DNA of 64,000 nt from Scedosporium boydii (GCA_002221725.1 NJFT01000060.1:124001-188000), one strand, 5' to 3'. Shown: positions 46,093 through 58,939, counted from the first letter of the stretch. Made by a program: numbers and translations. The notes: generated by a model from the sequence alone, not told the origin.

Positions 46093-48081
46093 ATGGGCAA
46101 GATCAAGAAGAAGGGCCAGGCCGGCGCGGCCAAGAACTACGTCACCCGAAATCAAGCCATCCGCAAGCTCCAGCTAAGTCTGCAAGACTTCCGCAAGCTC
46201 TGCATCTGGAAGGGCATCTACCCCCGTGAGCCTCGCAACCGGAAAAAGGTCAACAAATCCTCGACCGAATCCACCACCTTCTACTACACCAAGGACATCC
46301 AGTATCTCCTTCACGAGCCAATCCTCCAAAAGTTCCGCGACCAAAAAGCCCTCGAGAAGAAGATCTCCCGGGCTCTCGGTCGAGGCGATTTCAGCGATGC
46401 GAAGAGGTTGGAGGCTAACGCCGCGCGGCCCGAGAAGACGGGCAAGCCGCATTATACCCTGGACCATGTCATTCGGGAGAGGTATCCTACTTTCGTCGAT
46501 GCCCTCCGGGATTTGGACGATTGTCTTTCCATGCTCTTCCTCTTCGCGAGCCTTCCATCGACCTCGGCCGTGCCCGCCAAGATGATTGCCCGGTGCGAGC
46601 GCCTCTGCCTCGAGTTCCAACACTACTTGATCGTGTCGCAGAGTCTGAGGAAATCCTTCCTTTCCATCAAGGGTATATATTACCAGGCGAATATTCAGGG
46701 CGAGGATATCATGTGGATTGTGCCGTACAAGTTCAAGCAGAACCTGTCCGGCGATATCGACTTCCGAATCATGGGCACCTTTGTCGAATTCTACATGACC
46801 CTTTTGGGCTTTGTCAACTTTAGGCTGTACACCTCGCTTGGCCTGAAGTACCCTCCCAAGTTCGACCAGTCCAAGGACGACGAGGCCGCCGAGCTCGCCG
46901 CCTTCACCCTCGAGGGCAATGCTGTTACTGGTGAGGAGAAGGCTGGCTCCAAGCAAATAACCAACGGAACATACGACAACCAACATCAACCCAACCCGCA
47001 GATTCAAGCTACCGTTGACAAGATTGTTAAGGAGCTCGAGGCGGCCCCTGCCAAGGACTCGGAAGACACCACCGACAAGGCGCTCGTCCCAGTCGAGGCC
47101 GAGGAGACCTCTGACGCCCTCGACAAGTTCGAGCCAGCTGCCCCCGGCGGCGACGTCCTCCCCCAACCGGAATACAACAGCGCCGACCCTGGCAGCCTCT
47201 TCTCCAACTGCACCTTCTTCCTCTCCCGAGAAGTCCCCCGCCAATCCCTAGAATTCATCCTCCGAGCCTTTGGCTGCAAGAGGATAGGTTGGGATGCGGT
47301 CCTCGGTAGCGGCGCCTACACCACCAACGAGCTCGACCCCTCTATCACCCATCAGATTGTGGACCGCCCGCCCATTCAGATCTCTGAGGGTGAGGGCGAA
47401 GACAACCAGACCGCGCAGAGGATTGGTGCGAACCAGAGGGTAGCTGGACGGATATACGTCCAGCCCCAATGGGTCTGGGACAGCATCAACGACGAGGAGC
47501 TCCAGCGGCCCGACCTCTACGCCCCCGGCGCCGCGCTCCCTCCCCATCTTAGTCCCTTCGTGAAGAGTGTCCCAGGCAGGTACGATCCTACGCGACCGCT
47601 CGAGGAGCAGCTCCCCGAGGGTCCCGCACTTGACCTCGAGAGTGACGAAGAGGAAGAAGAAAACGGCATGGAAGTCGACGGCGACGAAGGCAGTGCATTT
47701 GGCGGTTTCTCAGAAGATGAAAACGAAGAAGAGGCAGCTTCCGAAGCCAAGATGGACGAGGACGACGAAGACGACGAAGCAGCAGCCGACAAGAAGCGCC
47801 GTCTCGAGATCGAAGCCGAACTCTCCGGCAAGAACGTCAAGGCCGAAGCCGCCGTAAAGCCCGAGACCAAGGCCAAGGCCGACAAGCGCAAGGCGCTCGC
47901 CAAGAAGGCGCGCGAGGAGGAGGAGGAGCTCGAGAGGGCCAAGGGCATGCTGAGCAAGAAGAAGAGGAAGTTGTTCGAGAAGATGCAGTACAGCAATAAT
48001 CAGAAGAGCGAGGAGGATCTTAGGTTGATGGCCAAGAGGAGGAAGTTGGAGAAGGCGAAGGGGAAGAAGGCGAGGGCGTAG
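46093..48081 (+). CDS. nop7: Pescadillo homologue Nop7, 60S ribosome assembly
   Basis: Single exon of 662 residues in good start context. Nop7 acts in the nucleolus with Erb1 and Ytm1 (PeBoW complex) in 27S pre-rRNA processing. The N-terminal pescadillo domain (residues 1 to about 300) starts [20 protein letters not shown] and includes [52 protein letters not shown] and [25 protein letters not shown] domain lies around 370-480 ([20 protein letters not shown] to PQWVWDS). The C-terminal 150 residues are acidic, then lysine-rich coiled coil, as in other pescadillos. It is divergent from GAB1 and convergent with RRN9, 198 bases between stop codons. Confidence 0.96.
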   Translation: MGKIKKKGQAGAAKNYVTRNQAIRKLQLSLQDFRKLCIWKGIYPREPRNRKKVNKSSTESTTFYYTKDIQYLLHEPILQKFRDQKALEKKISRALGRGDFSDAKRLEANAARPEKTGKPHYTLDHVIRERYPTFVDALRDLDDCLSMLFLFASLPSTSAVPAKMIARCERLCLEFQHYLIVSQSLRKSFLSIKGIYYQANIQGEDIMWIVPYKFKQNLSGDIDFRIMGTFVEFYMTLLGFVNFRLYTSLGLKYPPKFDQSKDDEAAELAAFTLEGNAVTGEEKAGSKQITNGTYDNQHQPNPQIQATVDKIVKELEAAPAKDSEDTTDKALVPVEAEETSDALDKFEPAAPGGDVLPQPEYNSADPGSLFSNCTFFLSREVPRQSLEFILRAFGCKRIGWDAVLGSGAYTTNELDPSITHQIVDRPPIQISEGEGEDNQTAQRIGANQRVAGRIYVQPQWVWDSINDEELQRPDLYAPGAALPPHLSPFVKSVPGRYDPTRPLEEQLPEGPALDLESDEEEEENGMEVDGDEGSAFGGFSEDENEEEAASEAKMDEDDEDDEAAADKKRRLEIEAELSGKNVKAEAAVKPETKAKADKRKALAKKAREEEEELERAKGMLSKKKRKLFEKMQYSNNQKSEEDLRLMAKRRKLEKAKGKKARA

Positions 48082-48279
48082 GGGGATAAGTGGTTTGTGT
48101 GATTTAGTGATTTGTGTTGTTTCGTTTCTACTTTTTGTTTCTTAACTACTACATGTAGAAATGGCGTTAATCTTGGAGTTCTTCTTGTTTTGCTCAGTAT
48201 AATCGCACTCTTGGCATCTCTGTGCTGTATTTCTCGTGATTGGAGAGAGACCAAGATGCTCACCCAGAGGGATACGATA

Positions 48280-50213
48280 CTAATCATTACCCGCATAACC
48301 AGCCTCAACATCCTCCACCTCACCCTGCTCCTTCCTTCCCCTCCGCCCCCTCCGCCCCCTCCCCCTCTCCTCCTCCCTAACATCTTCCCCCCTCCAACCT
48401 TTCCTAATCCTAACCCCTCTTAAAAACCCATCAACATGCACCCCGCCCTCCATCTCATCCTCCGAATCCACCTCCTCAAACTCCCCGCCTCGCCCCCCGT
48501 GCACTTTATCGATATGTCGTTGTAAATTACTCCTCTTCGAAAAGGGCGTTACGGAGCGCTGACATGTCCGGTACGGACAGACGAGGTGCGGAGTTGCCGA
48601 GCGCGAGCGAGATCGAGACCGCGGCGTGGAGACACCTTCGGGCGTGCGTCTCGACGCGGGGGTTCGACTTCGTTGGCGGGAGGCCGGCGTGGATGGGCGA
48701 GGCAGTTGATCTTGCGCGCGTGTGAGTTCTCGACCTTGGAGTCTTAGGCGGATGGTCTCTTCCAGCTCGTCGTCGCCGTTGTCCTCGTCGGAAGAAAGTG
48801 CGTAATCCAGACGTGGCCGGATAGTTGTTCTCGTGTCCCGCTGCACAGTGTGGTCTAGGAGAGTCGTGAGGTCGACTTCTTCCTTGAAGAGGGAGGCGCA
48901 CCGTTGGGTGGCGCGAGTGATTACGGCTGGTGAGAAGCCGGCTATGGAAGCGGCTCCTAGGACGGCCCGCCAGTCTCTGGGTGTTAAGCTTAAGAGGCGA
49001 TCTGCATGCTTTTGAAGGAGGCGTTCTGTGTGATTAGGCTTGCCAGGCGAGTTGAATTGGTCTGTGCTCTGCTGTGTTGGCATTGGAGACGGCGATGGGG
49101 ACAGAGACGGTGAGAGTGAGGTTCTGTCCGTCTCTTCTTCGATTGCTAATGTGTTGGAGGGGTGGAGTTGCGAGCTCGACAGGGGCTTTAGCTTCTTTTG
49201 CGGAGAGGCATGGCGGCTATCATCTTGGTTTTCTGTCGTGATGGAAAGGGGTTCGCTTGGTGCTCTGGGCCGCTTTCCCTTGTTCCTCGGCCGAGAAAGG
49301 GACCTCAGGGTTCTTCGCCTCCTCTCCCCAGCATCCGTATCCTCCTCGTCGTCTTCAACTGCTTGAACGGTCGCGACCATCATGTTATGCAGAGAAAGAA
49401 GGGTCTTTTCCAGCTTCCCGATGATGTCCCCAACGGATGGCCGTAGAATAGCGCTCGAAACTTCGTCGTCAGCCGAGGGCACCCCTACCAGCTCCGGAGT
49501 CGCCTCCCTGCTCTTGCGTCCGGGCTCAGTGCCGTTGTCCATCCCGTCCTCCTCATTCCCATCCATCTCTTCCTCTTCTGAGGCCACTCCGCCCTCTCCC
49601 TCTCCCTCCTCGTCTGATCTGTTGCCCTCCTCCTGCTCGTCCTCCCCAATCTCCTCCCTCTGCCAAAATCTCTCCTTCGCCACCCTCAAAATGCACGCCT
49701 CAATTTCTTCCGCCAAAGCCGCACTAGGGACCGTCTTCTCCATCCTCCGAAAAGTCAACGCACTGTCCTCGTCGAGAGGCTGCATCGGCATAAAATCATC
49801 CTTGGGCACATATTCCACGTTCATGGGCCAGGCTGTCCATGCGCGAGGTGGCACCCACTTCTCTGCATCATCTTCGTAACCACCCTATACGCCCTTTATG
49901 TTAATAAAATTGCATTTTCTCGTTTCTTTTTCCTTTCACCAGCCAAGAGAGGGAGTAGAAATACACTTACCAACTCTCCGTTAGGTCCAATCTTCCTCCG
50001 CGGCCCGTTCTTCAACGCAAACGCATTGTACAAATGAACGGCGAGGTCCGATCGCCGCAAGGCTTCGAGGCCGTCGTACACGGCGCGTTCCTCGCGGTTG
50101 CGGTCTCTCCAGGTGGACTTGGCGCCACGCCAGCGGTTGGGACGGGTATTGTAGAGTTCATCGGAGGATTCGGAGTTGATGGACTCGGTGGTGCGGTCCC
50201 AGTCGTCGTCCAT
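48280..50213 (-). CDS. rrn9: Rrn9-type RNA polymerase I initiation factor with zinc finger
   Basis: Exons (minus strand) are 49971-50213 and 48280-49884, giving 615 residues, with a GTAAGT donor and a TATAG acceptor. Residues 45-80 (RAVYDGLEALRRSDLAVHLYNAFALK) match the Rrn9 domain of the upstream activation factor that recruits Pol I to rDNA promoters. The middle is acidic and disordered. Near residue 520 a Cys2His2-like finger of unusual spacing appears (CPYRTC, then 15 residues to HIDKVH, that is C-x4-C-x15-H-x4-H). A C-terminal basic/acidic tail follows. Identity as Rrn9 rests on the N-terminal domain; the finger is a filamentous-fungal addition and could bind DNA. Confidence 0.75.
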
Positions 50214-51001
50214 GGCGGTGGTGGGGGATGATGATTGGTGAATGAATATTCAAATGCGGTTTTGCGAGACGATGGTCACACTTCAGGTGATGTTCTCCTT
50301 GATATAATAGAAAAAATAAGCATTAAATGCTTAATATCAGAATGGAGGTGTGAGAACTCGAAATCAAGATGCTATCAAGCTGATCATAGTTCGGGAGATT
50401 TGTCGCTGCAGATACGGTGTAAAAACTGGTAGGCAATGGATGCGGATGCGGATGCCCAACCTATGAATGCTGCAGCGGCAAACTGCTCTAATGCCTTCTG
50501 AGCAAACGAACAAATCAGTATGCCAGGTATAAGGAGGAAAGAAAGAGTCAAATGATTCTTTTTCCTGTTCGCGAGCTCATCTGAAATTATTGTCGAGGGA
50601 AGAGACTTGAGAGAGTTGCTTAGTTGCTTATGTAATAGCTAACCTCCCTCGCGACTTCTTGGTCTTTCACCTCGATTCTCTTGATGTTCATCTCTCACTG
50701 GAAGGATATTTAACTAGATAATTTGAACTCAAATTTTATGAAGGAGGCAAGCCTATTGTCAACACCGCTCTACTTTCAGCGAGGGTATCAGAGTGCCCAA
50801 AGGATAAAAAGAAATACTACCTGAACAATACCAAGCGGCCACCCAATATCAACCCCCGACCCAGAAATCAGCCCAGACACCAGAAACAAGACCCCTTGTA
50901 ATCTACTCCGACCCCCTCCTCCTATAGGAAGAAAAACCCAAGCTGTATATATATACCCAGAGCCTTTTCGCACAAACAAACACAGAAAGGAGAGACCCCC
51001 T
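50214..51001. other. Intergenic region, nothing recognised
   Basis: This is the promoter side of RRN9 and the 3' flank of the kinesin gene. A small GATGCG repeat (three units) lies near 50439-50454. Confidence 0.55.
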
Positions 51002-54000
51002 CTAATTCAGCCGAGGACTCTTCCTCCTAGGCATCTCAAGCCCAACCGTCACATTCTCCTTACTCTCCTCCGTCGTAGCCTGCTTCTTCCTCCCCTTCCC
51101 CCTCGTACTTCTTTTCAACAACGGCAGAGTCAAGTTCTCGCTCGGCAACGACATGGTACTAGCTTTCGGGTCGAAGACGAAACTACTCGTCAAGTTGGGG
51201 TTGATTTCCCGCAGGCTCATGCTCATGGGGTTCTTGTCCTCTTGAGCCGCGCCGTTATTCCGGGAGGAGGGGATGATGCTCGTCGAAGCCGCCATAGTCG
51301 GGATTCTAGCCAGCTGCGGCGGCGAAAAGGACGGGATGCTGGGAGGCGGTCCCATCTCTTCGTTATCCGAAAACACCAGAGTTTCAGTCCTCCTCTCCTT
51401 TGTCGGCGTGGGGATCGGTTCATCTTCCATCCTTGCAAGAAGCACCTCGTGGCTCTCTGTCTGCGGCAACTCCCTGGGGTACCTGTATTGCACCTTCTCG
51501 GGAGTCTCGCCCGTGGGGACGTACTCCCTAAGCACGGCGCCGCCAATCTCCTCGCGGAGCTCGGCGAGCGGCAGGCAAATCTCCTCCTCGAGGGGCTCAA
51601 GAGCCTGGCGCACCAGCTTGGTGTCGGATTCCATCTCGCTGCCGATCACCTTCACGCGCTCGAGATTGGTTTTGAAGTGTGCTCCGATGCTCTCGTATGA
51701 TTGCTCGACCGTTGCCGAGACGCTTTGCACAGCCTCGGTTTGCGCGTCATGGTGCTGGGCGTTCTCGCTTCGGGCGCGGTTAACGAAGTCGTCGAGTGCT
51801 TGCATCTGGACCCCGAGATCGGAGATTTGAGCATCGACGATGCGAACCGTCTCCGCATGGACCGACTTTGTCGTAGCCTGGATAGAGGAGCTGTGCTCAT
51901 TGGCGACCTGGTTACAGTGTCAGTCATAAGTTTGATCATCCGTCCAGAGGACGGGTCGGAGCAGACCCGTATGAAGTCTTCACTTACATTCCAGTCATCC
52001 TTGAGTCTCGTCTTAAGCGAATCCCTAGATGACCTGATATCCTCAAGAAGCTGGCCCTCCTTCTCATCCCACGTGTCCATCGACTCCCCGTACCGGTCGA
52101 CGCTTCCCCCAAGTGTCGAGTTGGCATCCAAGAGGCCCTTCTTCAACAACTCCGCTTTCTCCGCGAGCCTCGACTCCTGCGTCTCGGCCTGAGCCTCGAT
52201 GAGAGCCCCTATCTGCACCAAGAGATTCCGTCTATCCTCGGCCGCCTGCTGCCGCTCCTCGTCGATGACTTCTTGTATGCGGTTCGTGAGCAAGGCGTTT
52301 TGCTCCATCATGGTGCTGGTAGCGCCCTGGAGTTGGCGCCTAAGCCTATCGGCCTCACCCCTCTGGGAAGAGAGGTGTCGCAGCATCTCCTCAAAGATGG
52401 ACTTGAACTCCTTGCCGAGAGTGCTGTAGGATGTGTGTAGCTGTTGTAGGCGCGAGAGTTAGCAAGCTGTCTTTCGAAGAGGCAGCGCGCTATCATCATT
52501 ATCTTACCTGATTGTGGAACGTGTCAAGCTCGCTGAGCACATCCGCCGAGATCCTCTCAGCGGCGCTAGATATCGCTTGCAAGCTATCTCCGACCCTCTC
52601 CTTCACTGCGTCTCTCACCACTTTAATCTCCTCCAAGACCTCATCCATCTCATCTTTCGACCTCGTCCCGCGCTCAAGCAGGCCCCTCTTGGACTCGGTG
52701 AACGTCGCCAGTTGCTTTTCAAGAAACCCTAGCGTTGTTGTGAGCTCTCCAAGTTCCTCGTCAACGAACCCCCTCATCCGCTTCGAAACATTCGTGATAT
52801 GCTCCTCCTGCTCATTCCGCAGCTCAAGCACACGGCCCTCAACCATAGAAGTGACATCCTCGACGTGCTCCTGGGCAGCAGCCCAAGTACTCCGGTTCAG
52901 TGCCTGGAGGTCCGACTTGCGCTTATTCTTGGCGCGTAAGCCATCAACATCCCCAACGGTCTTTTCGAGCGTGGTAAGGAGTTTACCGCCGACCTCGGCT
53001 AGTTTCTCTTCCGTGTGCTGGTGCGCCCTGCGAAGGTGCGTCTCCTCGGCGAGTGATTTTCGAGTCGCTGCGAGGATGAGCTCCGTTTGGTCGAGCACCT
53101 CCTTGGTATCGCCGAGCTGAGCCTTGATAACTTCGTGATCCTTCTCGAGACCCATGAACGTCGCTGTGAGGTTCAGGAGCTCCTGGACCTTATTTCGCAG
53201 ATTCGTCTCGAGCGTCTCCATCTTGGCGGCCTGCTCCTCGAGCACGATGCGGCGCGACTCGCTCACGGCTGTCATGTCTTCATACGCCTCGTTCGAGAGG
53301 TACACGCCATTACGCTGTCGATGGCAGATGAGCTCCGTCTTGAGCTTCTCAATCTCGTTTGCGAAATCTCGGAGGAGAGCCTTCTTGTTGATCGGCTGGT
53401 TGATCTGAGGCCGGTTGCGGATATTCTTGGCCCGGAAGGCGTAGTCTAGCGTCGAGATGGTCTCTTCGAGGTTACTCTTGGCCGGGGACACAGTAGCGAT
53501 AATGCATGTCTTCGTGCGCCCACCGAGCGAGTCTTGCAAAAGACGCGTCAACTTCGACTCACGGTAGGGGATATGCGGACTCCGGTCAACGAGCGCATTA
53601 ATAACCCTCCCGAGAGTGAGCAAACTCTTGTTGATCAAGCCCGCCTCGGCAGCCCGCTTATTTTCCGCACCAGACCTCTGGATATTTTCGCTACCCGCCA
53701 GATCAACGAGATTAAGCTTGCCCGCGCTCACGAGCTCCTCGCTGCCATCTTCCCCCTTTATGCGAACGTAGGCGGTAATCGTAAAAACAGTATGACTTCT
53801 GCTACTGAGGTCGTTGCACTTGGTCGCGGCCACCTGGCGCTTCAAACTTCCTTCTTGGAGAACCTTGATGCCCTCGGAAGCCGAGTTGATGTGTGTTTCC
53901 TCCATTCCCTGCACAACGGTGACGACGTGGCCCTTTCTGGATGTGTCGTCGTAGATCTTGAGTTTGGCGGATTCCTCGACCGAGATGAGATCACGGAGCT

Positions 54001-54788
54001 CTTCGTTGTATAGTTCGATGAACGAGACCTTGACGCAGTTCTCTCCGCCATCGACTTGCAGTTTGTTGAACAGGCTCCGCAGTACCCTTGGGATGATACC
54101 TGCTGCATCGGAGAGTATACCGAGCGTCTCGGACATGTCTCCAGACATCGTGTAGGTCTTGCCAGTACCGGTCTGGCCATAGGCAAAAATCGTACAATTA
54201 TATCCCGCCAACATCTAAACCAAGCGATAGAGCGGGTTAGCGCATATGCCCCCGGGAGCAAGGGCGTAAAGAAGAAGTCTCTCTCACCTCGTCGAGAATC
54301 GGCTTCACCACTTCATCAAAAATGATACTCTGACCCGCGGCCGGCGAGAACACCCCATCGAAATTATACGTCTTATTACTCAACGCATTCGGCCCCATCA
54401 AAAGCTCCACAAGCTTCCCCTTCACTCCCTCCGTCTTCAAAACGACGTTACTGTTCTCCCTCACCTCCCTCTCGTTCCGGCCCCTACACCGCACGAACAC
54501 GTTGATGCACGTCTCGTCGCCGCCTCCTCCTTCGGCCTCGTAGCCCCTCTCCTTTCGCTTCGAGCCCGTGGCGTTCGTTGCGGAGGACATGATGGAATCT
54601 GCCGGCGAAACGGCCCCCGCGCGGTCGAAAATTCGCGAGCTGGGGTATCGCGATGTCGCTATGCTCGAGGCTCGCAGTCCATGTCGTGTGCTTGTCCGTC
54701 GTGTCACGGCCGCTCGTGTCGATGAGGTTGATGTTACTCTTTTGGCGGGTTCACGTTCGTGACGTGAGCCCATGAGATGGCTCGCCAT
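51002..54788 (-). CDS. bimC: Kinesin-5 (BimC/Eg5) mitotic motor
   Basis: Exons (minus strand) are 54288-54788, 52508-54214, 51988-52440 and 51002-51907, all phase 0, giving 1188 residues. Kinesin-5 forms bipolar tetramers that slide antiparallel microtubules to build the spindle. The motor domain runs from about residue 85 to 450, with the P-loop GQTGTGKT at 180-187, switch I NDLSSRSH, switch II DLAGSE, and the HIPYRESKLTRLLQDSLGG helix. The stalk of some 550 residues is coiled coil. The BimC box is present near 1020 (TGETPEKVQYRYP) with the Thr-Pro that CDK1 phosphorylates. The C-terminus is basic. The start is the ATG giving MASHLMGS; an in-frame ATG 100 codons upstream would add an unrelated stretch. 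Confidence 0.95.
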
Positions 54789-55262
54789 GGCCCTGGCGTT
54801 AAGGGCGCTCGTTGGCGGTGTCTTGGAATGGATAATTAAGGAACCAAGCGGCCGGGGATTATTATGAACTTTTGGCGACCCTTGAAAGGAACAAGATCCC
54901 CGAGAATTCCGATAAGTAGAAATCGCGGAAGGGATAATCCGCACGGGTCGATTATTTTTGAGTGAGGTTGGGGGGAAAATAGAAAGAGATGGTATCCCTG
55001 ATTGGGGATCAATTGATGTTCTCGTGAGGGCAAATGTGAGGGTGGGTAGGTGTGTTTGTGGGGAAGCCGCGTCCGAGCCGCCATGCAACTTTGCATCAAC
55101 AAATCGGGACGGCGGTCACTATGGCAACCAAAATACCCCGTCGCCTAAAGTTTCACCGACTCTCACCGGAATCTCGGAAATTAAGTCCTCACCATAAATA
55201 AACCAATACAGATCAGATCAGCCTTATTTTATTTATTCTCTTCACCTCTACTCTATACACAT
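54789..55262. promoter_or_regulatory. Kinesin-5 upstream region
   Basis: This interval separates the kinesin start codon from the valyl-tRNA synthetase stop codon, both on the minus strand. It contains ATCAATTGAT at 55009-55018, the only copy of that palindrome in the gene-dense right half, about 220 bases upstream of the kinesin start. Confidence 0.55.
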
Positions 55263-58200
55263 TTATGCAGACGAGATCTTCAACTTCTCAAACTCGGCAA
55301 TTGTCTTCTCGTAGTTCTCTGCCGCCGCCAAGGCATCAGAAAGCTTCTTCAGCTCCTGTGTCTTGACAACCTCGCTGACCTTGTCGTCAAAGCCCTCACG
55401 ACCAAGAAGCTCTTTCTGCTTCTGCGCCGCTCCTTGGCTCTTCTGAAGCTTTGTGCGGACCTTCTTGATCTCAGCATCGACATCCGTAATGCGCTCGGCA
55501 ACGTCAAGCAGGACAATCAAGTCAGATGACACGACGGAGACGGCGCAACCTTGAGGAGTCTCGCCACCTGGTCCAACAACGTTGACCTCAGCAATAGTTT
55601 TTCCGGAAAGGGCCTGCATCGAGTGCTGCTGGGCCTGGGCCTTCTCGAAGCTCTCGGGCGTCGTCGCCTTGACGAAGACGCGTCCGCCGGTGCGAATGCC
55701 GTATTCGGAGGCAAGTGAGCGCATGCCCTGGGCGCACTTCAGGCCGATTTCGTAGTCCACGGCGTCGGACTCAAAGTTGAGCTTCTCGTCATACTCGGGG
55801 TAAGGCGCGAGCATAATCGAGGGAATCGTGTTGCCCTCGAGGCGAGGGACACGCTGCCACAGCTCCTCGGTAATGAAAGGAAGGAAGGGGTGCAGGAGGC
55901 GTAGCGAGGTGTCGAGGACAGTAACAAGAGTCTGGAGGACACGGTTCTTCGATTCCGCATCTCCATCGTTCAACAAGGCCTTGCTGTTCTCGATGAAGAC
56001 GTCGCAAAGCTCATCGTAGAAGAATCTGTGACTACAGTTAGTTGCATGGCTTTCTGATAATGGAGAATAATGGATAGAAGTAATAAGCGAAGAGACATAC
56101 TGATAAGTAACTTGGGTACTCTTTGAAAATTCACGCGCGGTGAGGGCGCGGTTGGCCTCCCTCACAGCGGTGTTCATCCGGTGAAGAATCCACTTCTCAG
56201 GAAGTGACAGCTTAGAGGCGTCGAGCTCCTTGGCTCGTTTGAAGTCCGGCGGCAGCTTGAGGAGGACGTACTTGCTAGCCTGCCAGATCTTGTTGCAGAA
56301 TCGGCGATAGCCATGCATGACTTTGATGTCGAAGCTGATGTCGCCACCTCCTGTACAGTAGGAGAGAAGAGTATACCTCAGAGCATCCGCGCCGCACTCG
56401 GGGATACCACTGGGGAAGGCAGTCTTCTGGTACTTAGTAGCTTTGGCAACCTCATCGGCAGCAAGATTACCTTGGAGGAGCTTGGCATGAAGGTCCTCGA
56501 GCTCGATACCGTTGATAATGTCTAGGGGATCAATGACATTGCCGAGGGACTTGCTCATCTTTCGGCCTTCAGAATCACGAATGAGACTGTGGCAGTACAC
56601 CTCCTTGAAGGGAACCTCTCCAGTGAGCTTGACGGAGAACATGATCATTCGCGCAACCCAGAAGAACAGAATATCCCAGCCGGTCTCGAGGATGCTGGTA
56701 GGGAAGAAGCGCTTGAAGTCGGGGTTCTCAGTGTTGGGCCAGCCGAGAGTACCCATGGGCCATAGGCCGCTGCTGAACCAAGTACTGCACACACACATCG
56801 AATTAGTCTATATTCGCTCGCGGGCATGACATGGCACGTCGAGAATGGAGGGTTCACACTTACTCTAAACAGTCATGGTCCTGTTCAATGGTAAACTTGT
56901 CGGTACCAAACTTCTCCTTGGCCTTTGAGCGGGCCTCATCCTCGGATTTAGCAGCAATCCAACGTTCTTCTCCATTCTTGGGGTCGTCTCCTTCCAGCGT
57001 AACCTTCCACGCGGGAATGCGGTGGCCCCACCAAAGCTGCCTGGATAAGCACCAATCATTGATGTTGGACATCCAGTGAGTGTAGGACTTGCGAGCTGAC
57101 TCGGGGGCAATGGTAATCTTGCCCTGCTCAACAACTTCGAGGGCAGCAGCTCCCATCTCCTTCATGCGCATCCACCACTGAGGCTTCATGATGGGCTCGA
57201 TGACATCCTTGGACTTCTCGCAAAGAGGAATCTTCATAGGATTGGGCTCCTTCTTGACGAAGAGACCGAGCTTAGTTAACTCTTCAACGACGGTATAACG
57301 GGCATCAAATCGGCGCTGGCCGGCGAACTGGCCGCAGTTCTCGTTGAGCGTGCCATCGTCGTTTAGAATGTTGATGAACTCGAGACCATGTCGCTGGCCG
57401 AGGGCGTAATCGTTGTTGTCGTGGGCGGGGGTAAGCTTGACGGCACCAGTACCGAACTCCGGATCAACATAGTCGTCTGCAACGATTTTGAGGAGTCTAT
57501 GGTTGATGTTAGCAGTTGTACTAATATTGGTGCACGGCTCATAGTATCCGAGGGTACATTCACTTACCGGTTGGTGAAGGGATGGCGAGCAAACTTGCCA
57601 ACGAGGTGCGTGTATCGCTTATCCTCGGGGTGGACAGCAATACCGGTATCACCCAACATGGTCTCGGGTCGAGTGGTGGCCACCTCTATCTTGACATCAG
57701 GGGCGCCTTCGAGGGGGTATTGGAAGTGCGTTAGGACGCCGAACTCGATCTTTTTCTCGTAGCCAGGGACAGAGAGCATTGTGCGGCCAGTGATCTCCTT
57801 GTTCTCGACCTCGAGTCCACTGAGAGCGGTGTTGAGCTGAGTGCACCAGTTGACCAGGCGGTTAGATCGGTAGATGAGACCCTCATCATGGAGACGGACG
57901 AAGGCCTCCATCGTGGCAGCGGTAAGGTTCTTATCCATGGTAAAGGCCTCCCTGGACCAGTCCATAGAGCCGCCCATAAGCCTCTGGGCGTTGTTGATTC
58001 TCTGATGATACTCGTCCTTCCATTCCCAGACGAGCTTTGTGAAGGCCTCGCGGCCAAGATCGATACGAGTCTTGTGCTCCTTACGCCAGAGCATCTTTTC
58101 GACGACGGATTGAGTGGAGATACCGGCATGATCGCATCCTGGAACCCAAAGGGTATCGAATCCTCTAGAGTGAGAGAGAAAAGTGTGAGTCATTGACATT

Positions 58201-58939
58201 AACCTAAATGACGACGCGGGGACTAGAAGCATACCTCATGCGGTGCCAGCGGATAAGAGTATCCTGCAGGGAGTTTGCAAGAGCGTGGCCACAGTGAAGA
58301 GCTCCGGTGACATTGGGAGGCGGAAGAGGGATAACGAAGGTGTTGTCGGATCGGGTGGTCGCGTTGCCCTGAGGCTTGAAGAAGCCGCTCTTCTCCCACC
58401 AAGAGTACCAAGCAGACTCGACAGCATGGGGCGAGTAGGCCTTGAAGTGAGGGTGCGCTTCGTCGTCGAGGGGGTATAGCTCCTTCTTCTCTCCAACGGG
58501 GGTCTTATTCTCCCATGCCGGGAGGACTTCCTTGGCGGGTTTCTCCTTAGCGGCCTTCGAGGCGGAGGGTTCTTTCTGTTGTTGCTGCTGCTTTGCCTGC
58601 GCCTTTGCGGCAGCCTTTTCCTTGGCCTTTTCCTTTTTCTCTGTTCGAAACAAAAACTTTGAGTTAGCTAGTCCTCGGACAGCAATGGAGGGGTCGGCAC
58701 AGGCCCTGGGTTTACACGAGACCTCGTGCAAGAGGAAGTTGCTTACCCTGCTTGGCAGACTTGGGCTTGGTCGCCGCCGGCGCCGGGTTAGAGGCGTCTT
58801 TTCCAGTCTCCATGGTTATCCTGCGATTGAGTGATCTCCGAAAAAGTCTGGAACCGGGCAAGAAAGTTGTTGGTGGGGAGTGATGGAGGGGCAGAAAAGA
58901 AGGGCGCAGGCAAAGGCGGACTAGTCGTGGATTTAGCAT
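55263..58939 (-). CDS. vas1: Valyl-tRNA synthetase, cytosolic and mitochondrial forms
   Basis: Six exons (minus strand): 58747 to the start, 58235-58640, 57568-58164, 56864-57496, 56101-56784 and 55263-56025. From the ATG at 58811-58813 the protein has 1049 residues. From an in-frame ATG at 58937-58939 it has 42 more, a segment with many Arg and no acidic residue, as expected of a mitochondrial presequence. Class I signatures are present: HCGH at 138-141 after PPPNVTGAL, and KMSKS at 643-647. Also visible are the editing-domain motif [27 protein letters not shown], an anticodon-binding domain and a C-terminal coiled coil. The N-terminus of the short form is lysine-rich. Yeast VAS1 makes both enzyme forms by the same device. 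All intron ends fit the consensus. Confidence 0.95.

Noticed and set aside
54789..55088. 100-codon N-terminal extension of kinesin-5
   Set aside because: In frame by chance; it contains the ATCAATTGAT palindrome and shows no kinesin similarity. The next ATG gives a family-typical length.
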